DNA of 64,000 bases from Streptomyces flaveus (GCF_014647675.1 NZ_BMPQ01000033.1:35146-99145), one strand, 5' to 3'; counted from the stretch's first letter, positions 22,901-32,308 are shown. Translations and numbers: made by a program. Notes: a model not told the origin generated them from the sequence alone.

Positions 22901-24028
22901 ATGACGAGCATCGGTGGTGCCGAGATGGTCGACTGGAATCTCGCGGTGGCGACCGCGACCCGGCTCGTAAGGCCGGGCCCAGAGGTGAGTCGCGACGAGG
23001 CCAGGGCCGTCGTCGCGGAGCTGCGCCGACATGCGAAGGCGTCGGAACAGCACGTACGCGAGTACACGCAGATGGGCAGCGAGGACCTGCGTGACACCCC
23101 CATCCTCGTCGTCGACCGCCCGGGCTGGATCCGGGCGAACGTCGCCGGGTTCCGGGAGATCCTCAAACCGCTCCTCGACAAGATGCAGGAACGTCGCGGC
23201 AGCACCCCCGGCGGAGCCGTCCTCGGCGCCGTCGGCGGCAAGGTCACCGGCGTCGAGCTGGGCATGCTCCTGTCGTTCCTGGCCTCCAGGGTGCTCGGCC
23301 AGTACGAGACCTTCGCCCCGGCGACCCGCGAACTCCCGGCGGGCGAGAACGGCGGCGGCAGGCTGCTCCTGGTCGCCCCGAACATCGTGCATGTGGAGCG
23401 CGAACTGGACGTACAGCCCCACGACTTCAGGCTCTGGGTCTGCCTGCACGAGGAGACGCACCGGACGCAGTTCACGGCCGTGCCCTGGCTGCGCGACCAC
23501 CTCGAGGGCGAAATCCAGTCTTTCCTGGAGGAGACCGAGGTCGACCCCATGACAGTCCTCGAGCGCATCCGGGAGGCCGCGCAGACGCTCGCCGGCAGCC
23601 GTCCCGAAGGCGAGGAGGGCGACGACGGTGGACGGTCCATCGTCGAGATCGTCCAGACGCCCGCCCAGCGGGAGATCCTCGGCCGGCTGACCGCCGTGAT
23701 GTCCCTCCTGGAGGGCCACGCGGACTTCGTGATGGACGGCGTGGGCCCCGCCGTGGTCCCGTCCGTCGCCGAGATCCGCGAGAAGTTCCAGCAGCGCCGC
23801 CAGCGCGGGGCCTCCCGCCTCGACCTGGCGCTGCGCAAGCTGCTCGGCCTGGACGCCAAGCTGCGCCAGTACCGGGACGGGGAGCGTTTCGTACGGGCGG
23901 TCGTGGACCAGGTCGGCATGGAGGGGTTCAACCGCGTGTGGACCTCGCCGAACACGCTCCCCACCAAGTCGGAGATCTCCAAACCGGCGGACTGGGTTGC
24001 GCGGGTGCACCGTAAGGCAGAGTCGTGA
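22901..24028 (+). CDS. Zinc-dependent metalloprotease-like protein (DUF2342 family)
   Basis: A 375-residue protein of the actinobacterial DUF2342 family, often annotated as a coenzyme-F420-associated zincin. The zinc motif H-E-x-x-H is LHEETHRTQF, and a downstream glutamate in LEGHADFVMDGVG can be the third ligand. Other family features are MVDWNLAVATATRLV near the start and SEISKPADWVARVH at the end. The family lies beside tilS and hpt in actinobacteria, as here. Substrate unknown. ATG 22901 is used. Confidence 0.85.
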   Translation: MTSIGGAEMVDWNLAVATATRLVRPGPEVSRDEARAVVAELRRHAKASEQHVREYTQMGSEDLRDTPILVVDRPGWIRANVAGFREILKPLLDKMQERRGSTPGGAVLGAVGGKVTGVELGMLLSFLASRVLGQYETFAPATRELPAGENGGGRLLLVAPNIVHVERELDVQPHDFRLWVCLHEETHRTQFTAVPWLRDHLEGEIQSFLEETEVDPMTVLERIREAAQTLAGSRPEGEEGDDGGRSIVEIVQTPAQREILGRLTAVMSLLEGHADFVMDGVGPAVVPSVAEIREKFQQRRQRGASRLDLALRKLLGLDAKLRQYRDGERFVRAVVDQVGMEGFNRVWTSPNTLPTKSEISKPADWVARVHRKAES

Positions 24029-24200
24029 ACTGAATCCGGCCGAGGACAGGTGAGCGCCCCCGCTATCACCCGTCCGAGGGACCGTGGGGCATGGGTAGGC
24101 GTGCAATGCTCGGGGAACGGCCCGTTTCTGTCACCATCTAGGCACTCTGCGTGACCGAAGCTCGGGCTCACCCCCGACAATTTCATGAAGGGAACCGGAC

Positions 24201-25265
24201 ATGGGTCCCCATCCAGCGGTCGCGGCGATACGCCTGGCGGTCCGCCGCGTCCTCCACGACATCCTCACCGACCACACGCCCACCCATCCCGACACCGCGC
24301 ACCCCGATCCCACGCACGCCGACATCGCGCACGAGCAGTCGCCCCCGCCGCTCGTGCTCGTGGCGTGCTCCGGCGGCGCCGACTCCATGGCGCTCGCCTC
24401 CGCGCTCGCCTTCGAAGCCCCCAAACTCGGCATCCGCGCCGGTGGCATCACCGTCGACCACGGTCTGCAACCCGGCTCCGACCTGCGCGCCCAGGAAGTC
24501 GTCGTACGACTCACCGAACTCGGCCTGGGCCCGGCCGAGTCCATCGGCGTCTCTGTCGGCCGTAACGGCGGCCCCGAGGCCGCCGCCCGCGACGCGCGGT
24601 ACGCCGCCCTGGACGCCGCCGCCGAGCGCCACGGCGCCACGGCGGTCCTGCTCGGCCACACCCGCGACGACCAGGCCGAGACCGTACTGCTCGGCCTCGC
24701 CCGCGGCTCCGGCATCCGCTCGCTGTCCGGCATGGCCGCGGTCTCCGGAGGGCCGGGAGCCACCCGCCGCTACCGCCGCCCCTTCCTGCACCTCGACCGG
24801 CAGACCGCCCGCAAGGCCTGCATGGTCCAGTCGCTCCCCGTCTGGGAGGACCCCCACAACTCCGACCCGGCCTATACGAGATCACGCCTGCGCCAAGAAG
24901 GGCTGCCCGCCCTGGAGAAGGCCCTCGGCAAGGGCGTCGTCGAAGCCCTCGCCCGTACGGCACAGCTGTCCCGCGACGACGCCGACGCTCTCGACGCCTG
25001 GGCCCGCCAGGCCGAGGCCTCCGTGCGGGACACCGCCGGCCTCCTGGAGTGCGCCAAGCTGTACGCCCTGCCGCCCGCCGTGCGCCGCCGTATCCTGCGC
25101 CGTGCCGCCATCGAGGCCGGGGCGCCCGCCGGTTCACTGTTCGCCCGGCACATCGAAGAGATCGACCGGCTGATCACCGGCTGGCGCGGTCAGAGGGCCA
25201 TCAACCTGCCGGGCAAAGTCGTCGTCCAGCGGCAGGGTGGCAGACTGGTGATTCGGCAAGGCTGA
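24201..25265 (+). CDS. tilS: tRNA(Ile)-lysidine synthetase
   Basis: A 354-residue enzyme that modifies C34 of the CAU anticodon of tRNA-Ile2 to lysidine, with ATP and lysine; it is essential. The PP-loop ATPase motif is CSGGADSMALA, and GHTRDDQAETVLLGLARGSG is the second conserved block, followed by RPFLHLDRQTAR and DPHNSDPAYTRSRLR. The actinobacterial enzyme has a shortened C-terminus, as here. An AAGGGAAC ribosome site precedes the ATG. It leads the tilS-hpt-ftsH block. Confidence 0.95.
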   Translation: MGPHPAVAAIRLAVRRVLHDILTDHTPTHPDTAHPDPTHADIAHEQSPPPLVLVACSGGADSMALASALAFEAPKLGIRAGGITVDHGLQPGSDLRAQEVVVRLTELGLGPAESIGVSVGRNGGPEAAARDARYAALDAAAERHGATAVLLGHTRDDQAETVLLGLARGSGIRSLSGMAAVSGGPGATRRYRRPFLHLDRQTARKACMVQSLPVWEDPHNSDPAYTRSRLRQEGLPALEKALGKGVVEALARTAQLSRDDADALDAWARQAEASVRDTAGLLECAKLYALPPAVRRRILRRAAIEAGAPAGSLFARHIEEIDRLITGWRGQRAINLPGKVVVQRQGGRLVIRQG

Positions 25266-25344
25266 ATCCGGGTCTTCCGCCGGCCCCTTGTGCGGGTCGT
25301 GGGCGGCCCGAGTGGCCGCCATACATGCGGGACGACCGAAAGTG

Positions 25345-25905
25345 ATGCGGGTGGACGCGAAAGACATGGGCACCGACCTCAAGTCGGTGCTCATCACCAA
25401 GGAAGAGATCGACGCCAAGCTGGTCGAACTGGCCGCGAAGATCGACGCGGAGTACGCGGGCAAGGACCTGCTGATCGTCGGAGTCCTCAAGGGCGCCGTG
25501 ATGGTCATGGCGGACCTGGCGCGCGCCCTCACCACCCCCGTCACCATGGACTGGATGGCCGTGTCCTCGTACGGCGCGGGTACGCAGTCCTCCGGCGTCG
25601 TGCGGATCCTCAAGGACCTCGACACCGACATCAAGGGCAAGCACGTCCTCATCGTCGAGGACATCATCGACTCCGGTCTGACGCTGTCCTGGCTGATCTC
25701 CAACCTCGGCTCGCGCGAGCCCGCGTCGCTCAAGGTGTGCACGCTGCTGCGCAAGCCGGAGGCCGCCAAGGTCGCGATCGACGTGGAGTGGGTCGGCTTC
25801 GACATCCCGAACGAGTTTGTCGTGGGCTACGGCCTCGACTACGCCGAGAAGTACCGGAACCTGCCGTTCGTCGGTACGCTCGCTCCCCATGTCTACGGTG
25901 GCTGA
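25345..25905 (+). CDS. hpt: Hypoxanthine phosphoribosyltransferase
   Basis: A 186-residue purine salvage enzyme forming IMP or GMP from hypoxanthine or guanine and PRPP. The PRPP-binding motif is HVLIVEDIIDSGLTLSWL. The N-terminal active-site loop SSYGAG and the C-terminal VGYGLDYAEKYRNLPFVG are standard. ATG 25345 follows a CGAAAG site; ATG 25366 would also be acceptable. It lies 79 bases after tilS, with a short GGAACCC/GGGTTCC hairpin behind it at 25957-25974. Confidence 0.94.
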   Translation: MRVDAKDMGTDLKSVLITKEEIDAKLVELAAKIDAEYAGKDLLIVGVLKGAVMVMADLARALTTPVTMDWMAVSSYGAGTQSSGVVRILKDLDTDIKGKHVLIVEDIIDSGLTLSWLISNLGSREPASLKVCTLLRKPEAAKVAIDVEWVGFDIPNEFVVGYGLDYAEKYRNLPFVGTLAPHVYGG

Positions 25906-26111
25906 GGCACTCTCGTAGACAGTGGCGAAGCCCACGCAGCAGTGGAGGACGGTCCGGGAACCCTTGCGGGTTCCGCGCCGTTGGAGCATGCGTAGACGGG
26001 TTTGTCAGCCGGACCGTGCGGCTTCGGGTGACAATGCTGAGGTACCGTCCGAAGAACAGTCTTATCAAACTCACTATGGCAGGAGGGACGGGGCGGCACC
26101 GCTCCGTATGG

Positions 26112-28154
26112 ATGGACGTGAAGCGATACTTCCGTGGGCCGGTCATGTGGATCGTGCTGGCCGTCCTTGCCGTGGTCGTGTTGATGCAGGTCGTCGGCTC
26201 GTCCGGCGGCCACAAGACAGTGGACACCGGCCAGGTCGTCCAGGCGATCAATGACAACAAGATCGAGTCGGCCAAGCTGACCACCGGCGACGAGCAGATC
26301 ATCAAGGTCGAGCTCAAGGACGGCGAAAAGGTCGAGGGCAGCTCGAAGATCCAGGCGAGCTACATCGGCGACCAGGGTGTGAACCTCGCCAACACACTGC
26401 AGACCAAGTACGAGGACAAGCAGATCCCCGACGGCTACACAGTGTCGCCGTCGAAGCAGAACCCGTTCGTCGGGCTTCTGATCAGCCTGCTCCCCTTCGT
26501 CCTCATCGTGGTCATCTTCCTGTTCCTGATGAACCAGATGCAGGGCGGCGGCTCCCGAGTCATGAACTTCGGGAAGTCCAAGGCCAAGCTCATCACCAAG
26601 GACACCCCGAAGACGACGTTCTCGGACGTCGCGGGCTCGGACGAGGCCGTCGAGGAGCTCCACGAGATCAAGGAGTTCCTCCAGGAGCCGGCGAAGTTCC
26701 AGGCCGTCGGGGCGAAGATCCCCAAGGGCGTACTGCTGTACGGCCCGCCCGGTACGGGTAAGACGCTGCTCGCGCGTGCTGTCGCGGGCGAGGCGGGCGT
26801 CCCCTTCTACTCGATCTCCGGTTCCGACTTCGTCGAGATGTTCGTCGGTGTCGGTGCCTCCCGGGTCCGTGACCTGTTCGAGCAGGCCAAGGCGAACGCT
26901 CCGGCGATCGTCTTCGTCGACGAGATCGACGCCGTCGGCCGGCACCGCGGTGCCGGTATGGGCGGCGGTCACGACGAGCGCGAGCAGACGCTGAACCAGC
27001 TGCTCGTCGAGATGGACGGCTTCGACGTGAAGGGCGGCGTGATTCTCATCGCCGCCACGAACCGGCCCGACATCCTCGACCCGGCTCTCCTGCGCCCCGG
27101 CCGCTTCGACCGCCAGATCGCGGTCGACCGCCCCGACATGCAGGGCCGTCTGGAGATCCTCAAGGTCCACCAGAAGGGCAAGCCGGTCGCCCCGGACGTC
27201 GACCTGTCCGCAGTGGCGCGTCGTACGCCGGGCTTCACCGGCGCCGACCTGTCGAACGTGCTGAACGAAGCGGCGCTGCTCACCGCGCGTGGCAACCAGA
27301 AGCTGATCGACAACCACATGCTGGACGAGGCGATCGACCGTGTGGTCGCGGGCCCGCAGAAGCGGACCCGGATCATGTCGGACAAGGAGAAGAAGATCAC
27401 CGCGTACCACGAGGGCGGTCACGCCCTGGTCGCGGCGGCCTCACCGAACTCCGATCCGGTCCACAAGATCACGATTCTCTCCAGAGGCCGTGCTCTCGGC
27501 TACACGATGGTCCTGCCGGACGAGGACAAGTACTCCACGACCCGCAACGAGATGCTCGACCAGCTGGCATACATGCTGGGCGGGCGCGCGGCCGAGGAGC
27601 TCGTCTTCCACGACCCGACCACGGGCGCTGCGAACGACATCGAGAAGGCCACCGCAACGGCCCGCGCGATGGTCACGCAGTACGGCATGACCGAGCGCCT
27701 CGGTGCGATCAAGTTCGGCGGTGACAACACCGAGCCGTTCCTCGGCCGTGAGATGGGTCACCCGCGCGACTACTCGGAAGAGGTCGCCGCGCTCGTCGAC
27801 GAAGAGGTCAAGAAGCTCATCGAGACCGCGCACAACGAGGCCTGGGAGATCCTGGTCGAGAACCGCGACGTCCTGGACAACCTGGTCCTCGCGCTGCTCG
27901 AGAAGGAGACGTTGAACAAGGAGCAGATCGCCGAGATCTTCGCCCCGATCGTCAAGCGTCCGGCCCGCCCCGCGTGGACCGGCTCCGCCAGGCGCACTCC
28001 GTCCACCCGCCCGCCGGTGCTCTCCCCCAAGGAGCTGTCGCTGACGAGCGGGACGAACGGCGCGGCGCCGGCGATCACCGCGAAGTCGAACCCTGCCGCC
28101 GAGGCGGCGCTTCCGGTGGCCGAGCCGACTCCGGAGGAGCGTCCCGAGAGCTGA
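26112..28154 (+). CDS. ftsH: ATP-dependent zinc metalloprotease FtsH
   Basis: A 680-residue membrane AAA+ protease. Transmembrane segments at about 12-30 and 118-140 flank a short extracytoplasmic domain. The AAA module has Walker A GPPGTGKT at 211-218, Walker B IVFVDEIDAVG and the second region of homology ATNRPDILDPALLRPGRFD. The zinc motif is HEGGH at 433-437. It degrades misfolded membrane proteins and selected regulators. Start ATG 26112 (MDVKRYFRG) follows the family; no well-spaced ribosome site is seen, AGGAGG being about 25 bases away. The C-terminal 60 residues are a variable Pro/Ala-rich tail. A strong terminator follows. Confidence 0.96.
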   Translation: MDVKRYFRGPVMWIVLAVLAVVVLMQVVGSSGGHKTVDTGQVVQAINDNKIESAKLTTGDEQIIKVELKDGEKVEGSSKIQASYIGDQGVNLANTLQTKYEDKQIPDGYTVSPSKQNPFVGLLISLLPFVLIVVIFLFLMNQMQGGGSRVMNFGKSKAKLITKDTPKTTFSDVAGSDEAVEELHEIKEFLQEPAKFQAVGAKIPKGVLLYGPPGTGKTLLARAVAGEAGVPFYSISGSDFVEMFVGVGASRVRDLFEQAKANAPAIVFVDEIDAVGRHRGAGMGGGHDEREQTLNQLLVEMDGFDVKGGVILIAATNRPDILDPALLRPGRFDRQIAVDRPDMQGRLEILKVHQKGKPVAPDVDLSAVARRTPGFTGADLSNVLNEAALLTARGNQKLIDNHMLDEAIDRVVAGPQKRTRIMSDKEKKITAYHEGGHALVAAASPNSDPVHKITILSRGRALGYTMVLPDEDKYSTTRNEMLDQLAYMLGGRAAEELVFHDPTTGAANDIEKATATARAMVTQYGMTERLGAIKFGGDNTEPFLGREMGHPRDYSEEVAALVDEEVKKLIETAHNEAWEILVENRDVLDNLVLALLEKETLNKEQIAEIFAPIVKRPARPAWTGSARRTPSTRPPVLSPKELSLTSGTNGAAPAITAKSNPAAEAALPVAEPTPEERPES

Positions 28155-28192
28155 ACCACCCAGTCCCGGCCGCCTCGATCGGCCCGGAACGG

Positions 28193-28231
28193 ATGCCGCG
28201 CCCCCCTGGTCTAGCCTGGGGGGCGCGGCAT
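28193..28231 (+). terminator. Terminator between ftsH and folE
   Basis: A 14-bp perfect stem, ATGCCGCGCCCCCC and its complement, with an 11-nt loop, begins 39 bases after the ftsH stop. folE is therefore likely to have its own promoter. Confidence 0.8.
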
Positions 28232-28296
28232 ATTCGTATGCGCGGACATGAAGCGCGTGATCCGTACGCGTCGAAGGCACAGGAACGAGGCACCAG

Positions 28297-28902
28297 ATGA
28301 TCGACCCCGTGAGGCTGGACGTCGAGGGTGTGATCGGCGAGTTCGACGAGAAGCGCGCCGAGAACGCCGTACGAGAGCTGCTGATCGCGGTCGGCGAGGA
28401 TCCGGACCGGGAGGGGCTGCGGGAGACGCCGGGGCGGGTGGCTCGGGCGTATCGGGAGCTGCTGGCCGGGTTGTGGCAGGAGCCCGAGGATGTGCTGACG
28501 ACGACGTTCGACCTGGGGCACGACGAGATGGTCCTGGTGAAGGACATCGAGATCGTGAGCCTGTGTGAGCATCATCTGCTGCCGTTTCACGGTGTGGCGC
28601 ATGTGGGGTACATCCCGGCCGAGACCGGGAAGATCACCGGTCTGTCGAAGCTGGCGCGGCTCGTCGAGGTGTTCGCGCGGCGACCGCAGGTGCAGGAACG
28701 ACTCACCACGCAGATCGCCGATTCGCTGATGCGGATTCTTGAGGCGCGGGGGGCGATTGTCGTGATCGAGGCCGAGCACATGTGCATGTCGGTGCGCGGT
28801 ATACGCAAGCCGGGCGCCAAGACGACGACGTCCGCTGTGCGCGGGCAGTTGCGGGATGCGACGACGCGTGCCGAGGCGATGAGCCTCATCTTGGCGCGGT
28901 AG
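28297..28902 (+). CDS. folE: GTP cyclohydrolase I
   Basis: A 201-residue enzyme catalysing the first step of tetrahydrofolate synthesis, GTP to dihydroneopterin triphosphate. Zinc ligands C90, H93 (SLCEHHLLPFHG) and C163 (EHMCMSVRG) are all present. VGYIPAETGKITGLSKLAR and the final TTRAEAMSLI are typical. A GAGG site precedes the ATG. The other folate genes folK, folB and folP lie just beyond on the opposite strand. Confidence 0.96.
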   Translation: MIDPVRLDVEGVIGEFDEKRAENAVRELLIAVGEDPDREGLRETPGRVARAYRELLAGLWQEPEDVLTTTFDLGHDEMVLVKDIEIVSLCEHHLLPFHGVAHVGYIPAETGKITGLSKLARLVEVFARRPQVQERLTTQIADSLMRILEARGAIVVIEAEHMCMSVRGIRKPGAKTTTSAVRGQLRDATTRAEAMSLILAR

Positions 28903-28950
28903 CGCTCCGCTTGGGGCGGGGGCCGTTTCGTCTGCCTGGTTGTTGTTCGT

Positions 28951-29015
28951 ATGGGGCTGCGGGTTCGTTGTGGCTGGTCGCGCAGTTCCCCGCGCCCCTA
29001 TCGGGGCCTGCGGCC
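28951..29015 (-). repeat. Dispersed intergenic repeat, copy 3 (inverted)
   Basis: Reads GGGGCTGCGGGTTCGTTGTG, GGCTGGTCGCGCAGTTCC and CCGCGCCCC, the reverse complement of the copy at 18661. It lies in the 162-bp gap between folE and the convergent DUF3180 gene, which also holds further GC-rich hairpin sequence up to 29064. Confidence 0.6.
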
Positions 29016-29064
29016 CCTCAAGCGGGCGCGGGTCGCGCCCCGCGGCCTCCTTAGGGGCGCGGCC

Positions 29065-29550
29065 CTATGCCGCCGGGGCTGCGTTGCCGTTCGTTTCGTC
29101 GTCCTCCGGGAGTTTGCAGACTCGTTCCAGGAAGAAGGCCGCCGCTATGACGGCGATGCCTGCCAGGACCGAGAAGCCGGCGTAGATGGCCTGGTCGCGG
29201 CGGGCCGGGACGTCCAGGGACTCCAGGAGGAAGGCGCCCGTGCCGCCGTACATGCCGGCGACGAGGGCGGCCACCAGGGCGCTGGCCTGGCCGAAGACCA
29301 CCGCTCGGGCCGCCAGCAGCGGGTCGACCCCCGTGGCGCCGGGGCGGCGCTCGCGCTGGGCCTTGAGGCGGGCTCGGAGAGAGAGCGCCGTGGCCAGGAG
29401 GACCACGGCGATCAGGGCCAGGACGATGGGGGCGGCGAGGGGGACCCGGGGCAGCGTGCCCACCGCGTTCCACAAGCGGGCGCCCGCCCAGGACAGCACG
29501 CCGGCGACCACGAACACGCCGGCCAGTGTCCTGATGCGCAGCTCTTTCAC
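29065..29550 (-). CDS. DUF3180 membrane protein
   Basis: A 161-residue protein of the DUF3180 family, which sits next to folK in most actinobacteria. Four membrane helices are visible: LAGVFVVAGVLSWAGARLW, APIVLALIAVVLLATALSL, VFGQASALVAALVAGMYGG and FSVLAGIAVIAAAFFLERV. Function unknown. GTG 29550 was chosen because AAGGGG precedes it at five bases. It follows folK on the same strand by 46 bases and may be the last gene of the leftward folate unit. Confidence 0.85.
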   Translation of the reverse strand: MKELRIRTLAGVFVVAGVLSWAGARLWNAVGTLPRVPLAAPIVLALIAVVLLATALSLRARLKAQRERRPGATGVDPLLAARAVVFGQASALVAALVAGMYGGTGAFLLESLDVPARRDQAIYAGFSVLAGIAVIAAAFFLERVCKLPEDDETNGNAAPAA

Positions 29551-29596
29551 GATGCCCCTTCGTCGCAACCGGAGATGGTCCGGTAGACCTTAACGA

Positions 29597-30208
29597 CTAG
29601 TCGGGCAGCTGTAGTTCCAGGTCGGCGCGGGGCGCGACCCCTTCGCGGGGGACGGCGGCCAGGAGCCCGGCCACCGGGCCGACACCCGGGAGCTGGGCGT
29701 CCGGCTCCACGTCGTGCCAGGGAGCGAGGACGAAGGCCCGCTCGTGCGCGCGCGGGTGGGGGAGGGTCAGTTCCGGGTCGTCGGAGACCAGGTCGGCGTA
29801 CGCGACGATGTCCACGTCGATCGTGCGGGGCCCCCAGCGCTCGTCCCGTACGCGATGGAAGGCCTCCTCGACCGCGTGCGCCCGCTCCAGCAGGGAGGAC
29901 GGGGGGAGCGTCGTGCGCAGGACGACGACCGCGTTGAAGTACGTCGGCTGGCTGTCCGGTTCCACGCCCCAGGGCTCCGTCTCGTACACCGGAGAGACCG
30001 CCTTGACGCGTACGCCGGGCGTGTCCTCCAGGGCGTCGACGGCGCCCTGGAGGGTCTCCAGGCGGTTGCCGAGGTTCGAGCCGAGGGAGAGCACGGCACG
30101 TTCCGGGTTGTGCAGGGTGGTGTCGGCGGCGTCCACGCGTTCCACGACGGAGGCGGGCACCGGCTGTACGGTCGGGTCGCTCTGACCCTCGGTCAACGAG
30201 GCAGTCAT
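29597..30208 (-). CDS. folK: 2-amino-4-hydroxy-6-hydroxymethyldihydropteridine diphosphokinase
   Basis: A 203-residue HPPK that pyrophosphorylates the pterin before condensation with pABA. The core starts at VLSLGSNLGNRLETLQ; the signature is RWGPRTIDVDIVAYAD; LTLPHPRAHERAFVLAPW is also standard. A 40-residue N-terminal extension precedes the domain. ATG 30208 overlaps the folB stop (ATGA), so FolB and FolK, consecutive pathway enzymes, are translationally coupled. Confidence 0.95.
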   Translation of the reverse strand: MTASLTEGQSDPTVQPVPASVVERVDAADTTLHNPERAVLSLGSNLGNRLETLQGAVDALEDTPGVRVKAVSPVYETEPWGVEPDSQPTYFNAVVVLRTTLPPSSLLERAHAVEEAFHRVRDERWGPRTIDVDIVAYADLVSDDPELTLPHPRAHERAFVLAPWHDVEPDAQLPGVGPVAGLLAAVPREGVAPRADLELQLPD

Positions 30209-30564
30209 ACTCGGCTCCGGGTGATGGTGACGGTCACGTCGTCGAAGGGGACGGTGATCGGCGCGTCCGGCTTGTGGACGCAGACTTCGACCTCCTGGAC
30301 CGCGTCGTGTTTCAGGCACGTGCGGGCGATGCGCTCGGCGAGCGTCTCGATGAGATCGACGGGCTCGCCCTCGACGACGGCCACGACCTCCTGGGCCACG
30401 ATGCCGTAGTGCACGGTCTTCGCCAGGTCGTCGTCGGCCGCGGCCGGCCGGGTGTCCAGGCCCAGCGAGAGGTCCACGATGAAGGTCTGGCCCTCCACGC
30501 GTTCCTTGGGGAAGACACCGTGGTGCCCGCGGGCCTTGAGGCCGCGCAGCGCGACACGATCCAC
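30205..30564 (-). CDS. folB: Dihydroneopterin aldolase
   Basis: A 119-residue enzyme converting dihydroneopterin to 6-hydroxymethyl-dihydropterin and glycolaldehyde. Features are MDRVALRGLKARGHHGVFP, the glutamate-containing GQTFIVDLSLGLD, and YGIVAQEVVAVVEGEPVDLI. GTG 30564 was chosen because GCAGGAG is well spaced before it. A 236-bp gap separates it from the NTF2-like gene upstream; that gap holds a GGCGGT-C-ACCGCC palindrome at 30592-30604 and probably a promoter, but nothing coding. Confidence 0.95.
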   Translation of the reverse strand: MDRVALRGLKARGHHGVFPKERVEGQTFIVDLSLGLDTRPAAADDDLAKTVHYGIVAQEVVAVVEGEPVDLIETLAERIARTCLKHDAVQEVEVCVHKPDAPITVPFDDVTVTITRSRV

Positions 30565-30800
30565 GCGAATCACTCCTGCAGTCGTCGGTAACGGCGGTCA
30601 CCGCCATGTGCGGTCGGCCCACCAGCCACAGTCGAATCTACCTGCGAACACTGACAACGCCCGGTCACGGGGACTCGGCGTCGGGCGCATGCCAGGAGGG
30701 TTCATCGACTGTTCTTCTGTGGGGACACGGCGGCTCACGGGCTGGTAGCCGCGCATACCCAGGGGCCCGCGATCCCAACCACTACGTGTCCCCTACCCAC

Positions 30801-31331
30801 TCAGGAAGGGGAGTCGTCGGTCTCTTCCTCGCCGGATTCGGCCAGTACGGGAGAGGCGTGGTGCGACCAGAGCTTCCAGCCGTCGGATGTGCGGCGGAAC
30901 ACATTCGTGGCGACGACGAGCTGGCCCACGAGCGGTCCCAGTTCGTCGCTGTCCTCCGGGGACGGGCCGCCGCTGAGGATGTTCTCGGTGCAGGTCACCA
31001 GGGCGGTGTCGGAGATGACGGACACGTGCACGTCCGTCAGGAAGAACTGGATGTACTCGGTGTTCGCCATGATCAGCGCGTACGAGCGGAGCACCTCGCC
31101 GCGGCCGGTCAGTACGGGCCAGCCGGGGTGGACGCAGGAGACCTCGGCGCCCTGGTCGGCGGTTTCGTCGGGGTCCTCGGGGTCCGTGTCCGTGGTGTGT
31201 TCGGCTCCGTCGATGTCCATGGGGGCCAGCCAGAGCGTCGACAGCTCTTCGAAGTCGCCGCGTTCCATCGCTTCGTAGAAGGCGGTGTTGACGCGGGCGA
31301 CCTCTTCGACGTCGGTGCGGGGTGTGCTCAC
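30801..31331 (-). CDS. Nuclear transport factor 2-like (SnoaL-fold) protein
   Basis: A 176-residue protein. After VARVNTAFYEAMERGDFEEL, a typical NTF2-like first helix, come the strand and wall elements WLAPM, HPGWPVLTGRGEVLRSYA and VISDTALVTCTENIL, ending with RRTSDGWKLWSHHASPV. GTG 31331 overlaps the folP stop (GTGA), so it is coupled to folP. In actinobacteria it is a constant neighbour of folP, hinting at a role in folate metabolism, but no activity is established. Confidence 0.8.
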   Translation of the reverse strand: MSTPRTDVEEVARVNTAFYEAMERGDFEELSTLWLAPMDIDGAEHTTDTDPEDPDETADQGAEVSCVHPGWPVLTGRGEVLRSYALIMANTEYIQFFLTDVHVSVISDTALVTCTENILSGGPSPEDSDELGPLVGQLVVATNVFRRTSDGWKLWSHHASPVLAESGEEETDDSPS

Positions 31332-32206
31332 TGGGCTCCCTCTGCCGCCCGGGCGCCTTCCACGGCCTGGGCGACCCGGACCGCGTCGGCGGTGGCCCGC
31401 ACCTCGTGGACGCGGACCGCCCACGCGCCCTGGTGGGCGGCGAGCGCGGAGACGGCGGCGGTGGCGGCGTCGCGTTCCCTGGCGGGCGGCGGGGCGCCTT
31501 CCGGGCCCGCCAGTACGCGGCCGAGGAACCGCTTGCGGGACGCGGCGACCAGTACGGGGTGGCCGATGTCCAGGAGGCGGTCGAGGTGGGCGAGAAGGGT
31601 CAGGTCGTGCTCGGCCTGCTTGGAGAAGCCGAGGCCCGGGTCGACGACGATGCGGTCCGCGGCGATGCCTCCCTCGAGAACGGCCCCCACGCGCGCGCGG
31701 AGCTCGTCGACGACTTCGGAGACGACGTCCTCGTACCTCCCCTGGATGTTTCCGCCCTCCAGGAAGCCACGCCAGTGCATGACCACGAAGGGCGCGCCGG
31801 CGTCCGCGACGACCGGGATCATCGCGGGGTCGGCGAGGCCGCCGCTGACGTCGTTGACAAGTGCGGCGCCCGCCGCGAGGGCCCGTTCGGCGACGGAGGA
31901 GCGCATGGTGTCGACGGAGATGGTGACGCCTTCGGAGGCGAGGCCGCGGACGACCGGGATGACGCGCTTGAGTTCCTCGGCCTCGTCGACGCGGGTGGCG
32001 CCGGGGCGGGTGGACTCGCCGCCCACGTCGACGAGGTCGGCGCCCTCCGCGACCAGGTCGAGGCCGTGCTTGACGGCTGCCGTCGTGTCGAACCACCGGC
32101 CGCCGTCCGAGAAGGAGTCGGGGGTGACGTTCACGACTCCCATGACGGCGCACCGGTCCCATGCCGGGAGCCCGGACACTTGGCCTCGCCCGCTGTTCTT
32201 GCTCAT
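31328..32206 (-). CDS. folP: Dihydropteroate synthase
   Basis: A 292-residue enzyme joining pterin pyrophosphate to p-aminobenzoate; the target of sulfonamides. Motifs: MGVVNVTPDSFSDGGRW (loop 1), DVGGESTRPGATRV (loop 2), ISVDTMRSSVAERAL, VNDVSGG, DPGLGFSKQAEHD and AASRKRFLG (loop 7). It is the first gene of the leftward folP-NTF2 pair. A terminator for the upstream leftward gene separates it from the MprF-like gene. Confidence 0.96.
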   Translation of the reverse strand: MSKNSGRGQVSGLPAWDRCAVMGVVNVTPDSFSDGGRWFDTTAAVKHGLDLVAEGADLVDVGGESTRPGATRVDEAEELKRVIPVVRGLASEGVTISVDTMRSSVAERALAAGAALVNDVSGGLADPAMIPVVADAGAPFVVMHWRGFLEGGNIQGRYEDVVSEVVDELRARVGAVLEGGIAADRIVVDPGLGFSKQAEHDLTLLAHLDRLLDIGHPVLVAASRKRFLGRVLAGPEGAPPPARERDAATAAVSALAAHQGAWAVRVHEVRATADAVRVAQAVEGARAAEGAQ

Positions 32207-32258
32207 ATGCCCAGCGTAGGCCTCCGCGTTGAGGGCTGGGTTCGTCCATGGGAGTGGT

Positions 32259-32308
32259 GGCCTGAGCGAGGTCCCGGGGCTTGGGGGGAGTGGGACCTCG
32301 CTCAGGCC
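32259..32308 (-). terminator. Strong terminator after the MprF-like gene
   Basis: A 17-bp perfect stem GGCCTGAGCGAGGTCCC and its complement with a 16-nt loop, five bases beyond the stop codon at 32313. Confidence 0.8.

Noticed and set aside
25956..25974. Short hairpin after hpt as a terminator
   Set aside because: The stem is only seven base pairs with no U tract; mentioned under hpt but not listed as a terminator.
25893..27422. 509-codon frame opposite ftsH
   Set aside because: Shadow caused by high third-position GC; composition abnormal for a real protein.
29597..32206. Idea that the folate genes form one operon with folE
   Set aside because: folE is on the plus strand while folP, folB and folK are on the minus strand, so they cannot share a transcript.
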